Origin: Pseudanabaenaceae cyanobacterium SKYG29
Lineage (GTDB): Bacteria; Cyanobacteriota; Cyanobacteriia; Pseudanabaenales; Pseudanabaenaceae
Reading direction: 5' to 3'
DNA: 64,000 nucleotides
Assembly: GCA_025055675.1 (NCBI GenBank)
Contig: JANWWT010000002.1
Coordinates: 186,001-250,000 of the forward strand
Part shown: positions 12,230 through 20,039 of the stretch, in pieces
How positions within the stretch are numbered: the first letter of the stretch is position 1
Layout: each line of letters starts with the position of its first letter
Program-made: the position numbers and the translations under genes
Notes under the pieces: generated by a model
Told to the model about the DNA's origin: nothing
The model's database searches: none
Seen by the model: the letters and a program-made list of their open reading frames with translations, nothing else

Positions 12230-13162
12230 TTGCTCAGCCTGGAAACTGTTCAAGAAATTTATCACCGCCCCCTGTTGTCTCTGATTTTTACGGCCCAAGC
12301 GGTGCATAGGCAATACCATCCTGCCGATCGGGTGCAGCTGTGTACCCTTGCCAACATTAAATCGGGAAACTGCCCAGAGGACTGTAAGTATTGTCCCCAA
12401 AGTCGCCGTTATACCACAGGGATTGCTGTCTACCCTCTCCTGAGTGTGGCAGAAGTTTTACGACAGGCAGAAGTTGCCAAAGCTAATGGTTCCACCCGTT
12501 TTTGTATGGGGGCAGCCTGGCGGCAAGTGCCGGAGGGGCAAGAGTTTGCAGCTATTCTGGAGATGGTCAGGGGGGTACGCGCCCTGGGACTGGAAGCCTG
12601 TATGACTTTGGGAATGGTCAAACCCCACCAAGCCCAAGCCCTCGCCCAAGCGGGATTGACTGCTTACAATCATAACCTGGACACTTCAGCCACCTTTTAC
12701 CCCGAAATTATCACCACCCGCGCCTACAGCGATCGCCTGGAAACGATTAAACATATCGCCGCTGCTGGCATAGAGGTATGCTGTGGGGGCATCATCGGCA
12801 TGGGGGAAAGTCATGAAGACCGCATCATGTTGTTGCACACTTTGGCTAACCTGCAGCCTCCACCCCAATCTGTGCCCATTAATGCGCTGGTGCCTATCCC
12901 TGGTACTCCCCTGGGAGACCGCCCTCCTGTCTCAGCCTTGGAATTAGCCCGGGTGATTGCTACCGCTCGCCTCCTTATGCCCCAGGCAATGATTCGGCTC
13001 TCGGCGGGCAGAAAGCAGATGAGTGTTAGCGATCAGGCTCTATGCTTCCTGGCGGGGGCAAATTCTATCTTTACCGGGGAGAAACTGCTCACTACCCCTA
13101 ACCCTGGCACTGACTCCGATCGAGACCTCCTGGCGCAATTAGGGTTAACCCCTTTGTGCTAA
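12230..13162 (+). CDS. bioB: Biotin synthase
   Basis: This 310-residue radical-SAM enzyme inserts sulfur into dethiobiotin. The [4Fe-4S]/SAM motif C-x3-C-x2-C is in SGNCPEDCKYCPQS (near residue 50). Family blocks GLEACMTLGM, YNHNLDTSATFYPEIITTR, CCGGIIGMGES and IRLSAGRKQMS follow. The only start that fits is a TTG at 12230, since a stop lies close upstream in frame. It is slightly shorter at the N-terminus than E. coli BioB. The next gene begins about 10 bases behind, so cotranscription is likely. Confidence 0.95.
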   Translation: MLSLETVQEIYHRPLLSLIFTAQAVHRQYHPADRVQLCTLANIKSGNCPEDCKYCPQSRRYTTGIAVYPLLSVAEVLRQAEVAKANGSTRFCMGAAWRQVPEGQEFAAILEMVRGVRALGLEACMTLGMVKPHQAQALAQAGLTAYNHNLDTSATFYPEIITTRAYSDRLETIKHIAAAGIEVCCGGIIGMGESHEDRIMLLHTLANLQPPPQSVPINALVPIPGTPLGDRPPVSALELARVIATARLLMPQAMIRLSAGRKQMSVSDQALCFLAGANSIFTGEKLLTTPNPGTDSDRDLLAQLGLTPLC

Positions 13163-13172
13163 GTTGGTAGGA

Positions 13173-14456
13173 ATGCGGATGCGACGAAGAAGTTACTACT
13201 ACCGATCGGGTACACCGACCTGGCGGCGCATATTACTCCTGGTTTTGGGGGGCGGTTTTGTCCTTTTTTTGGCAGTGGAAATTCTTCTAAGGCTGGTGGG
13301 GGGACGATTTTTAACTACAAACCCTTCCCTCGCGGAATACTATCAGTTACGCCTAGCTACTTCCCAGGGGGAACCCATCGCTAACAGCTCCAACTATGGT
13401 CTAAAAGTAAAGTTTAGCTCTCCCCTCCCCTACACCCTCGTACCCAACCAAAGTAGTCCCCACTGGCACATCAATCCCCAGGGCATGCGGGACAAAGAAC
13501 CTCTACCCCAGGTCAAACCAGCTAATGAATTTCGCATCTTTCTGGTGGGAGGATCAGCAGCGTTTGGGCAATATGCCCCCGACAACGAGAGCACGATCGG
13601 TGAAATCCTAGAGCAAAAACTAAAAGAACGCGTCAAGCAACAGCGGCAATTCCCCCAAAATTTTCAGCCCCCTAGCCTCCCCTTCTTTGCTGAGCAGGTA
13701 GAAGCGGCGCTGGCTTTACCCCCCCGCATACCCGATCGGGAATATCGCGTTATCAACAGTGCTGTGCCCGGCTACACTTCCCAAGAGGAATTGACTCTCC
13801 TCGCCCACGAAATTTTAAGGCTCCAGCCTGACTACATCATTGTTTTGGATGGTTACGCTGATCTACTGCCCCCCCAACCCCTCTCCTACCAGTTAGACCT
13901 CTGGCTGCGCCAACCAGGTCTCCACTTTCGGCAAAGCCTGGGCTATCGCCTCCACCGCCTCTGGTCCCAATTAGCGATCGTGCGTTTGGGGAAAAGGTTG
14001 TCTACACCACCCCCCATACCTCAGAGACATTACAAGCTGGCTGCCAATTGGGCAGAGCGCTGGCAAAAGTATCGTTTTAATCTGAAGCAGATGGGCAAAT
14101 TAGCAGCAGGTAAACCCCTACTGGTCATTCTGCAGCCGGAAATCACTGGCAGTGGCAACCGATCGGACAGGCAAGAGCAGCAAATCTTAGGGCAACTAGA
14201 CCAAACCTATCAGGAAGTTATCCAACAATCCCTCGGTATGCTCACACCTGCAACACTGAAAATGGATTTACCAGGAGCAACCGTACGTAACTACTACCAA
14301 ATTTTCCGCCAATTCCCTCAAGCCGCCTTTGTTGACCCCATACACTTTACCGTAGCGGGCAATCAATATCTGGCAGAACAAATTCTCAATGAAGTAGTAC
14401 GTACTATTCAGCTTACCCCCAATGCTCCCCCACCTAATCCCTCCCTGGCAGAGTAA
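13173..14456 (+). CDS. Membrane-anchored SGNH-hydrolase-like protein
   Basis: About 427 residues. A basic N-terminus (RMRRRSYYYR) is followed by one membrane helix (RRILLLVLGGGFVLFLAVEI), so the bulk is probably periplasmic. The motif FLVGGSAAFGQYAPDNES (near residue 125) has the GxSxxxG block I nucleophile of SGNH/GDSL esterases. INSAVPGYTSQEE (near 190) matches block II Gly, YIIVLDGYADLL resembles block III (normally GxND), and DPIHFTVAGNQYLAEQ near the C-terminus is the Asp-x-x-His block V. This suggests esterase or acyl-transfer activity on an envelope glycan. The start could be the ATG at 13173 or 13179 (better spaced from GGA), or the TTG at 13164. Confidence 0.75.
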   Translation: MRMRRRSYYYRSGTPTWRRILLLVLGGGFVLFLAVEILLRLVGGRFLTTNPSLAEYYQLRLATSQGEPIANSSNYGLKVKFSSPLPYTLVPNQSSPHWHINPQGMRDKEPLPQVKPANEFRIFLVGGSAAFGQYAPDNESTIGEILEQKLKERVKQQRQFPQNFQPPSLPFFAEQVEAALALPPRIPDREYRVINSAVPGYTSQEELTLLAHEILRLQPDYIIVLDGYADLLPPQPLSYQLDLWLRQPGLHFRQSLGYRLHRLWSQLAIVRLGKRLSTPPPIPQRHYKLAANWAERWQKYRFNLKQMGKLAAGKPLLVILQPEITGSGNRSDRQEQQILGQLDQTYQEVIQQSLGMLTPATLKMDLPGATVRNYYQIFRQFPQAAFVDPIHFTVAGNQYLAEQILNEVVRTIQLTPNAPPPNPSLAE

Positions 14457-14484
14457 TTTGCCCCCGTAGGGAGGGTGTACCCAG

Positions 14485-15117
14485 CTAACCTAGGTGGATG
14501 TTGTCCAGGGTAAAAGTGACGGCGTTGCCCCCCTCATCCTCGATCGTTCTTTTGCACAAAATATAGTAGTCCCCTACTTTTTGGTATTCATCGGTGAAGT
14601 ATTGCCGCGGTTTGATTTGCTCACCGGTTTGGGGATTGTGGTAAATAGAAGTGTAGCGGTGGGAGAGATAGCCCGCCTCCGTGGGATGGACAGACAGGGT
14701 ATCGATCGTGACCACAGTGCCGTGAATGTGACGGTGTACCATTGTCACCACATTGTCTTTGACTTTATAACGGTCCCCAGCACTAGCACCACCTACTAGG
14801 ATTTCCTGGGCACCGTCCTCGTCCTTGCTGCCAAAGCTAAAAGTATTCTTACCATGGGTATCCTCGAAACTGCGGCGGACACGGTGAATCGTGATTTCCC
14901 AAATTTGCTCTTTGATAGCGTTTAAGACCTCTTCATTGTCAATGCCCGTGATTTCTGCCTTGAGTTTAGCATCTACTTTCACTTGACCGCTGTAAGATTG
15001 CCCCCCTTTGGTCATAGTGACATCAGCAGTAAAGCCAGGGAAATTGCTATCCCAGGTGTAACGGTTCTCATAGGCAGCGCGGAATAAATCTTGGGCACTA
15101 AGGGTTGCGGTAGTCAT
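14485..15117 (-). CDS. DUF3386 family protein
   Basis: A 210-residue soluble protein without a signal peptide. It has the sequence style of the cyanobacterial DUF3386 family: AAYENRYTWDSNFPGFTADV near the start, then GKNTFSFGSKDEDG, GDRYKVKDNVVTMVHRHIHG and a C-terminal beta-rich half ending in FTLDNIHLG. The function is unknown. It sits alone between a convergent SGNH gene and the GHL10 gene. Family assignment is from memory of the pattern. Confidence 0.75.
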   Translation of the reverse strand: MTTATLSAQDLFRAAYENRYTWDSNFPGFTADVTMTKGGQSYSGQVKVDAKLKAEITGIDNEEVLNAIKEQIWEITIHRVRRSFEDTHGKNTFSFGSKDEDGAQEILVGGASAGDRYKVKDNVVTMVHRHIHGTVVTIDTLSVHPTEAGYLSHRYTSIYHNPQTGEQIKPRQYFTDEYQKVGDYYILCKRTIEDEGGNAVTFTLDNIHLG

Positions 15118-15158
15118 AGGTGTTTCCTAATGCATTTTACTAGCAACAATATCCTAGC

Positions 15159-16499
15159 CTAGTTTGGCGGTGGGATCATGAATTTGCGTTCCCGATCGGA
15201 CTCAGGCTCGATCCAACCATAGACAAAGTGGCTCAGGCATTGAATTTGGGGTGTGCGTTTTTGAATTTCTGCCATTTGCACCTCTAGGGGGGCGTGCCCG
15301 TTGAAGGGTTTACCCCAGATACCGGCTAGAGCAGGACAGACCAGGGTTTGGGGGGGTGATTGCTGCAGCACTTGTGCCACTTCCTGGGCAACACATTTGC
15401 CATCTAAGCACAGCCCGTAGGTCATGGGGTGCCGTTGCCAGTGGGCAGGAAATCTGTGCCAGGGTTGCATTCTCGTATCTAACTTCTGTCCCTCTTGGCG
15501 GTTGCCCCCAGGGAAAAAGACTGTCCCGATCGCTATTGAGGCAGGAATGGGGCGGGTGATAGTTTGACTGAATTCTAATACCCCAGTGTAGGCGTGTTCG
15601 GTGACTTTCTCCCATAGATTGGGGTCATTGCCCCCCCGATCGAGATATTCCTCTAATTGTGCTCTCTCTTCACCATCCCTTGCTTTTGCCAATAACGCTT
15701 GGCGAGATGCCTCTCCGTATATCCATAGGTTTTCCACGCGGTCATTCATTCTGGGAGTGGTCAAAGGATAACGAATGTAATCAAACACTAGACCATCGGG
15801 CTTAGCCTTGACAAATTCCTGCACCACCCTCTGTAAGTCAGCCCTGGCTTGGGGATGGTAGGGGTCAACAAACAGATGTTCTGTCTCTGTCAAAGGCAGA
15901 TAAAAGGATTTGCCATCTTTCCCTTCCGCAGGAGTGAATTTCGCCCTGCTAATACTAGTCTCGCCTCTGCCATTGCGGGCAAGGACACCTAAACGATCCC
16001 TATTTTCCCCATAACCATAGCCAAAATTGAGAGTGAACAACCAACCATAGACCTTTAAGCCCCTCTCTTTGCCTTTTGTTACTGCCATTTGCCAGAGGTC
16101 TGTATCAGGGGTCAGTTTGCCTACTTGGACTGCCTCTAACGTGACCGATCGCCAGGGGCTTTGATTTTGACTGACAGGTAACAACACTCTGCCATCATAA
16201 AAAACTTCCACAAAGACTTGGTTATAGCCCAGGTCAACAATGCGATCAAAGACAGATTCCAGCACCCCTGGCAGGGCATCGGCAGGGTAGAGACGGAGCC
16301 AGATAGCCTGGGTGGGGGGAAAGTTTTTTTGCCGACAGCGCTGTAGTTCTGCTGCATCAGCCTGGACACGTTTTTGATAGGCAATGGGGTCTTGTAGCCT
16401 CAACCTCTGTTTTGTCTGACTAGCTGCTGGACTGACTTGACAGGTTGCCCCCACCGCTGTACAAGGTAAAAAAGCCAAGAGAATCCCTAGCCACTTCAT
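15159..16499 (-). CDS. GHL10-type glycoside hydrolase-like protein, secreted
   Basis: About 446 residues, starting at MKWLGILLAFLPCTAVGATC; this is a signal peptide with a possible cleavage after AVGA. The domain (about 70-430) reads AIWLRLYPADALPGVLESVF, VFVEVFYDGRVLLP, GLKVYGWLFTLNFGYGYGE, LFVDPYHPQARADLQRVV and PDGLVFDYIRYP. This is the TIM-barrel family called GHL10 or 'family 10-like glycosyl hydrolase'. The substrate is unknown; a cell-wall or exopolysaccharide glycan is plausible. The ATG at 16499 overlaps the sufD stop by one base (TGATG), so it is probably translated from the sufD transcript. Confidence 0.8.
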   Translation of the reverse strand: MKWLGILLAFLPCTAVGATCQVSPAASQTKQRLRLQDPIAYQKRVQADAAELQRCRQKNFPPTQAIWLRLYPADALPGVLESVFDRIVDLGYNQVFVEVFYDGRVLLPVSQNQSPWRSVTLEAVQVGKLTPDTDLWQMAVTKGKERGLKVYGWLFTLNFGYGYGENRDRLGVLARNGRGETSISRAKFTPAEGKDGKSFYLPLTETEHLFVDPYHPQARADLQRVVQEFVKAKPDGLVFDYIRYPLTTPRMNDRVENLWIYGEASRQALLAKARDGEERAQLEEYLDRGGNDPNLWEKVTEHAYTGVLEFSQTITRPIPASIAIGTVFFPGGNRQEGQKLDTRMQPWHRFPAHWQRHPMTYGLCLDGKCVAQEVAQVLQQSPPQTLVCPALAGIWGKPFNGHAPLEVQMAEIQKRTPQIQCLSHFVYGWIEPESDRERKFMIPPPN

Positions 16500-17701
16500 C
16501 AGACTACCCTGAGCCAATCCCGCATAGATGGGAGGGGAATATTTTTGATAATCTCCCCCGCAAAGGCATAGGTGAGTATATCAGTGGCAGTAGCCAGGTC
16601 AATCCCTCGACTTTGCAAATAAAATAGTTCGTCCCGATCGATTTGACTGACAGTAGCACCGTGAGCACACTTGACATTATCAGCGACAATTTCTAACTGG
16701 GGTTTTGTATCAATGCGGGCATGGGGAGAGAGTAAGAGATTGCGGCTGAGTTGACTAGCATCAGTTAATTGTCCTGTTTTTGCCACACAGATTCTACCAT
16801 TAAACACGCCGTGACTATGTTCTCGCAAAATGCACTTGTGCAATTGGTTACTCCGCCCCTGGGGATGACTGTGGATAATAGCCGAATGGGTATCAGCTAG
16901 TTGCGTCCCGGCGATAGAAACTAACCCCTGGACAATTGTCGTGGTGGCTTCCCCCTGCTGTTGGATATGCAGATTGTGACGGGACAAACGAGCACCTAGA
17001 TCGATCGTTTGCAACTGATAGAAACTCTGCTTTGCCTGTCTCACTCTGGTGGTTTTGGTATGAAACCCCAATCTTCCTTGCTTTTGCAGGATTACATGAT
17101 TTAGCTGGGCTTGCTCACCGATGTAGATTTCTGTAACAGGGTTAGACCAGTATTCTGCTTCTGTGCCTGTGTGGATTTCCACGATCCTCAAGCGGGTATG
17201 GGGAGATAGCACGATCAAACAGCGGGGATGACTGACGGTGTGGTGACCAGAGTTGAGAAAATGCAGACCGATCGTTGTTTCCTGTTGCCACTGACTAGGG
17301 GCATAGATAAGAGCGAGATCGTGACAGGCTTGACTATTCAGTTGCGTAAGATAATCCCCGTCATCTGTATATTGACCGAGATGGGCAAACAAAACATGAC
17401 CACACTGTTTGATGTCCCCTGCCACGGAGCCAAGCACACAGAGGTTATCTATACAGAAGAGCGATCGTTCCCTCTGGCAAATACCATTGTGGAAAACTAA
17501 CTGATAGTCCGCCTCGGGGAGGGAGCAAGGCTCGATCAGAGCATCTATTTGACCTGTCTGCCAGGGAATTTCCTTGATGGGGGTAAGGTCCGTATATTTC
17601 CAGTCCTCTTCTCCCACAGAGGGAAAATGTAACTGAGTTAGTCTTTCCGCTGCTTCTGTTCTAAGAGAATTAAGCAATCTCTCTACTTCTGGGTTCATCA
17701 T
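16499..17701 (-). CDS. sufD: Fe-S cluster assembly protein SufD
   Basis: About 400 residues. It is a scaffold partner of SufB and SufC in the SUF iron-sulfur assembly system, needed for photosystem I clusters. Family features are EEDWKYTDLTPI near residue 35 and a long right-handed beta helix (TTIVQGLVSIAGTQLADTHS, NQLHKCILREHSHGVFNGRI). The conserved end carries IVADNVKCAHGATVSQIDRDELFYLQSRGI, written here in outline. The start is MMNPEV or MNPEV (17701 or 17698), behind GAGGA. Read-through upstream enters the IS right end and is not part of the gene. Its usual neighbour sufC lies 1.5 kb away across an insertion sequence; sufB is not seen. Confidence 0.93.
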   Translation of the reverse strand: MMNPEVERLLNSLRTEAAERLTQLHFPSVGEEDWKYTDLTPIKEIPWQTGQIDALIEPCSLPEADYQLVFHNGICQRERSLFCIDNLCVLGSVAGDIKQCGHVLFAHLGQYTDDGDYLTQLNSQACHDLALIYAPSQWQQETTIGLHFLNSGHHTVSHPRCLIVLSPHTRLRIVEIHTGTEAEYWSNPVTEIYIGEQAQLNHVILQKQGRLGFHTKTTRVRQAKQSFYQLQTIDLGARLSRHNLHIQQQGEATTTIVQGLVSIAGTQLADTHSAIIHSHPQGRSNQLHKCILREHSHGVFNGRICVAKTGQLTDASQLSRNLLLSPHARIDTKPQLEIVADNVKCAHGATVSQIDRDELFYLQSRGIDLATATDILTYAFAGEIIKNIPLPSMRDWLRVV

Positions 17702-17735
17702 TCCTCTGTCAACCAATCTTGACATACTCCCCACC

Positions 17736-19136
17736 CTAAAGTGCGGGGATTCTGGTTCCTGCCTCAACGACAGCGCTTACCAGATGGGGTTCCCCTCCCT
17801 GGCAGTGGCGCACATCTCCACAGGCGTTCCCTCTTGCTCGGTCGACGTCGGTCGACGAGGCTCCCGAGTCGGAGGCGGTTCCCTTTTGCCCAAAGGTACC
17901 CTTTGCTCCTAGCATTGCCAACCCTTTCTTGAGAATGTTCATGGCCGCTGTCTGGTCACGGCAAGCAACAAAACCACAGTTGGGGCAGATATGAGTGCGA
18001 GTGCTTAGCGTCTTTGGTACCCGATACCCGCACTCAGGACAGTCTTGGCTTGTGTACTGAGGTGGCACCGCTATCACTACCTTATGCCATACCCTACCGT
18101 AGTAGTCTAGCCATTGAGTGAATTGCCCCCATGCCGCGTCATGAATTGACTTTGCTAGGTGCCTGTTCTTCACCATACCTTTTATGTTCAAGTTCTCATA
18201 CACCACGATGTCGTTGGACATCACGACGCACCGAGCGAGTTTAATCGCCCAGTCTCTACGCTGGCGTTGGACTTTGAGGTGAAGCCTTCCTACCCTCTGT
18301 CTTTGTTTGTGGTAGTTCTTACTTTGCGCCTTGCCCTTTCGGTCGACGTCGTTCGACGAGGCCGCTCGGTGAGACTCGCGAACCGCTCTCGAGTCGAAGC
18401 TCCCGAGTCGGCGGTATTTTCTGCTTAGTTTCCGCTGCTGTTGTTTTAATCGCTTCTCAGATTTGCGCAAAAACTGCGGACACTCTACCGTGTTCCCCTG
18501 TTGGTCTGCATAGAAATACTTTAATCCCAAATCTAAACCTATCACCTGCCCCGTATATGGGACTGATTCTTTCCTCTCGGCATCAAGGACAAACTGGGCG
18601 TAGTAGCCATCAGCACGGCGGATAATCCGTACTCTGTTTATCTTCAACCGCAAGATGTCTTGTCTTGCCTCTGCGTTGCAGTACAGAGAAAAACTGCCAG
18701 CCTTAAACCCATCAGTCAAGGTAAGGGTCCTGCCGTCAGGAGATAATTTCCACCCTGATTGCTTGTACTCCACGCTACGCGTATGTTTCTTAAATTTGGG
18801 ATAGCCCTTCTTTCCCTCCCCATTGCGACAGCGGTCATAAAACCGTGAGATAGCAAACCACGCCCGCTCTGCACTGGCTTGTCGGGCTTGGGAGTTTAGC
18901 TTCTTGGCAAACGCAAATTCTTGCGCTAATTCTTTGCACACCCTATACAACTGTGCTTTGTTCACGCTCGGTCGGTGTTCGGCGAGCTCACCAAAGCCGC
19001 GAGGCTCCCGCGTCACTTGATTGTCCATCCAGTACCGTAAACACTTGTTCCTGACAAACTGCGCCGTACGGATGGCTTCATCTAAAGCCTGATACTGGGA
19101 GGCTATCCCCTTGAGTTTGCATTCTCTCACTAGCAT
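17736..19136 (-). CDS. tnpB: RNA-guided nuclease TnpB with three in-frame repeat insertions
   Basis: This 466-residue protein is longer than usual (~370-410). It has the N-terminal helix-turn-helix with LDEAIRTAQFVRNKCLRYWM. The split RuvC nuclease keeps its acidic residues in VIGLDLGLKYFYADQQGN (Asp), VVYENLNIKGMVKN (Glu) and CRDQTAAMNILKKG (Asp). Between the last two is a four-Cys zinc ribbon (CPECG, CPNCG). The extra length is explained by three Ser/Arg/Asp-rich insertions at about residues 41-57, 242-265 and 419-433. These are encoded by GC-rich repeats that keep the frame. The catalytic core is intact, so activity as an RNA-guided nuclease is possible but unproven. Confidence 0.92.
   Translation of the reverse strand: MLVRECKLKGIASQYQALDEAIRTAQFVRNKCLRYWMDNQVTREPRGFGELAEHRPSVNKAQLYRVCKELAQEFAFAKKLNSQARQASAERAWFAISRFYDRCRNGEGKKGYPKFKKHTRSVEYKQSGWKLSPDGRTLTLTDGFKAGSFSLYCNAEARQDILRLKINRVRIIRRADGYYAQFVLDAERKESVPYTGQVIGLDLGLKYFYADQQGNTVECPQFLRKSEKRLKQQQRKLSRKYRRLGSFDSRAVRESHRAASSNDVDRKGKAQSKNYHKQRQRVGRLHLKVQRQRRDWAIKLARCVVMSNDIVVYENLNIKGMVKNRHLAKSIHDAAWGQFTQWLDYYGRVWHKVVIAVPPQYTSQDCPECGYRVPKTLSTRTHICPNCGFVACRDQTAAMNILKKGLAMLGAKGTFGQKGTASDSGASSTDVDRARGNACGDVRHCQGGEPHLVSAVVEAGTRIPAL
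17836..17880. repeat. GC-rich mini-element, copy A (in tnpB 3' part)
   Basis: On the tnpB strand this contains TCGGGAGCCTCGTCGACCGA followed by CGTCGACCGAGC. It matches copy D at all but about one base over 28. It encodes SDSGASSTDVDRA in the TnpB tail without disturbing the frame. The core GTCGACNNCGNTCGAC is nearly self-complementary. Confidence 0.8.
18338..18412. repeat. GC-rich mini-element, copy B (middle of tnpB)
   Basis: The longest copy combines two modules. One is the CCTCGTCGAACGACGTCGAC module shared with copies A and D. The other is AGCGGTTCGCGAGTCTCAC, which matches the dnaN copy with one mismatch. It encodes SFDSRAVRESHRAASSNDVD, inserted in the basic linker before the KNYHKQRQRVGRLHLKVQ segment of TnpB. 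Confidence 0.85.
18965..19015. repeat. GC-rich mini-element, copy C (5' part of tnpB)
   Basis: On the tnpB strand it reads GTGACGCGGGAGCCTCGCGG, then a GGTGAGCTCGCCGAACACCG block. It encodes VTREPRGFGELAEHRPS between WMDNQ and VNKAQLYRVCK, where TnpB homologues have a much shorter link. The GGTGAGCTCGCCGAA block relates it to the simpler TTCGGCAAGCTCACC repeats near 28.0 kb. Confidence 0.75.
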
Positions 19137-19177
19137 AGGAGCATCTTATCACAAAGTCTTATGGATAAAAAGCCGTC

Positions 19178-19240
19178 GTTCGGTGAGGTCGGTCGACGTC
19201 GCTCGACGAGGCTCCCGAGGCGCTCACGAGCTGCCCTAAA
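19178..19240. repeat. GC-rich mini-element, copy D (IS left end, non-coding)
   Basis: Lies between the left-end hairpin and the tnpB start. It contains GGTCGGTCGACGTCGCTCGA and CGAGGCTCCCGAGGCGCTCA. It is nearly identical to copy A over 28 bases and is the only well-matched copy here outside a coding frame. Confidence 0.8.
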
Positions 19241-19250
19241 AGGCGGGGCT

Positions 19251-20018
19251 TTAGACCCAATCAATTTCCTGGTAACCGCGGGATTCCAGTTCTAATGCCA
19301 GGTCTTTCCCCCCTGTTAACACAATTTTTCCCTCTTCCATGACGTGCACAAAATCAGGGACTATGTAGTTTAACAGTCTTTGGTAGTGGGTAATTACGAT
19401 CGTAGCGTTTTGGGCATTGCTGAGTTGATTGACCCCTGCCGCTACAATTTTGAGGGCATCAATATCCAACCCTGAGTCCGTTTCATCTAGGATAGCTAGC
19501 TCTGGCTCCATCACTGCCATCTGCACAATCTCATTTCTTTTTTTCTCACCGCCGGAAAAGCCTTCATTGACACTGCGCTGTAAAAAGGCAGGGTTCATCT
19601 CCACAATCTTTAGTTTCTCTTCTATAAAGTCACTAAAATCCAACAAATCCAACTCTGGCAAACCACGGTGCTTCCGTACAGCATTACAGGAGATGCGTAA
19701 AAACTCCGAATTGGTCACCCCTGGAATCTCTAGGGGATACTGAAAAGCGAGGAACAACCCTTCCCGCGCTCGGATTTCTGGCTCCCACTCTAGTAAGTTG
19801 TGTCCCTTAAAAGTGATACTGCCCCCTGTAACAGTGTAATCGGGATGTCCTGCCAGCACTTTAGAAAAGGTACTCTTTCCCGATCCGTTGGGGCCCATGA
19901 TGGCGTGAATTTCTCCCCGTTTCACTTCCAGGTTGACTCCCTTCAATATCTGGGTGCCATCTACTTCAGCAGTCAGGTCTTGCACAGATAACAATGTCTC
20001 TGCTTCAGGAATGATCAT
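19251..20018 (-). CDS. sufC: Fe-S cluster assembly ATPase SufC
   Basis: This 255-residue ABC-type ATPase energises the SufB-SufD scaffold. Walker [17 protein letters not shown] is near residue 40, the signature [15 protein letters not shown] near 150 and Walker [17 protein letters not shown] near 170, with H-loop [11 protein letters not shown] near 205. The family-specific GVTNSEFLR is present. The TAA stop abuts the left-end hairpin of the inserted element. Upstream is a beta-lactamase-like gene, not sufB, so the cyanobacterial sufBCDS order is broken on both sides. Confidence 0.96.
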   Translation of the reverse strand: MIIPEAETLLSVQDLTAEVDGTQILKGVNLEVKRGEIHAIMGPNGSGKSTFSKVLAGHPDYTVTGGSITFKGHNLLEWEPEIRAREGLFLAFQYPLEIPGVTNSEFLRISCNAVRKHRGLPELDLLDFSDFIEEKLKIVEMNPAFLQRSVNEGFSGGEKKRNEIVQMAVMEPELAILDETDSGLDIDALKIVAAGVNQLSNAQNATIVITHYQRLLNYIVPDFVHVMEEGKIVLTGGKDLALELESRGYQEIDWV

Positions 20019-20039
20019 GTCTTGCTACTTAACTTTGCC

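Larger units (their letters stand above)
17720..19254 (-). mobile_element. TnpB-only insertion sequence (IS200/IS605-like, IS1341 type)
   Basis: The unit contains only tnpB and has a hairpin at each end, as in IS605-group elements that lack tnpA. The right end (17720-17755) reads, in the tnpB direction, CCCCGCACTTTAGGGTGGGG, then AGTATGTCAA; the tnpB stop lies inside this hairpin, where the guide RNA of TnpB elements is made. The left end (19231-19254) carries GCCCCGCCTTTTAGGGC immediately after the sufC stop codon. The element separates sufC from sufD. The exact termini are inferred from the hairpins and from the neighbouring gene ends. Confidence 0.8.

Noticed and set aside
17702-17767. N-terminal extension of sufD reading through the IS end
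   Set aside because: The frame there is the IS terminal hairpin; SufD homology begins at MNPEV.
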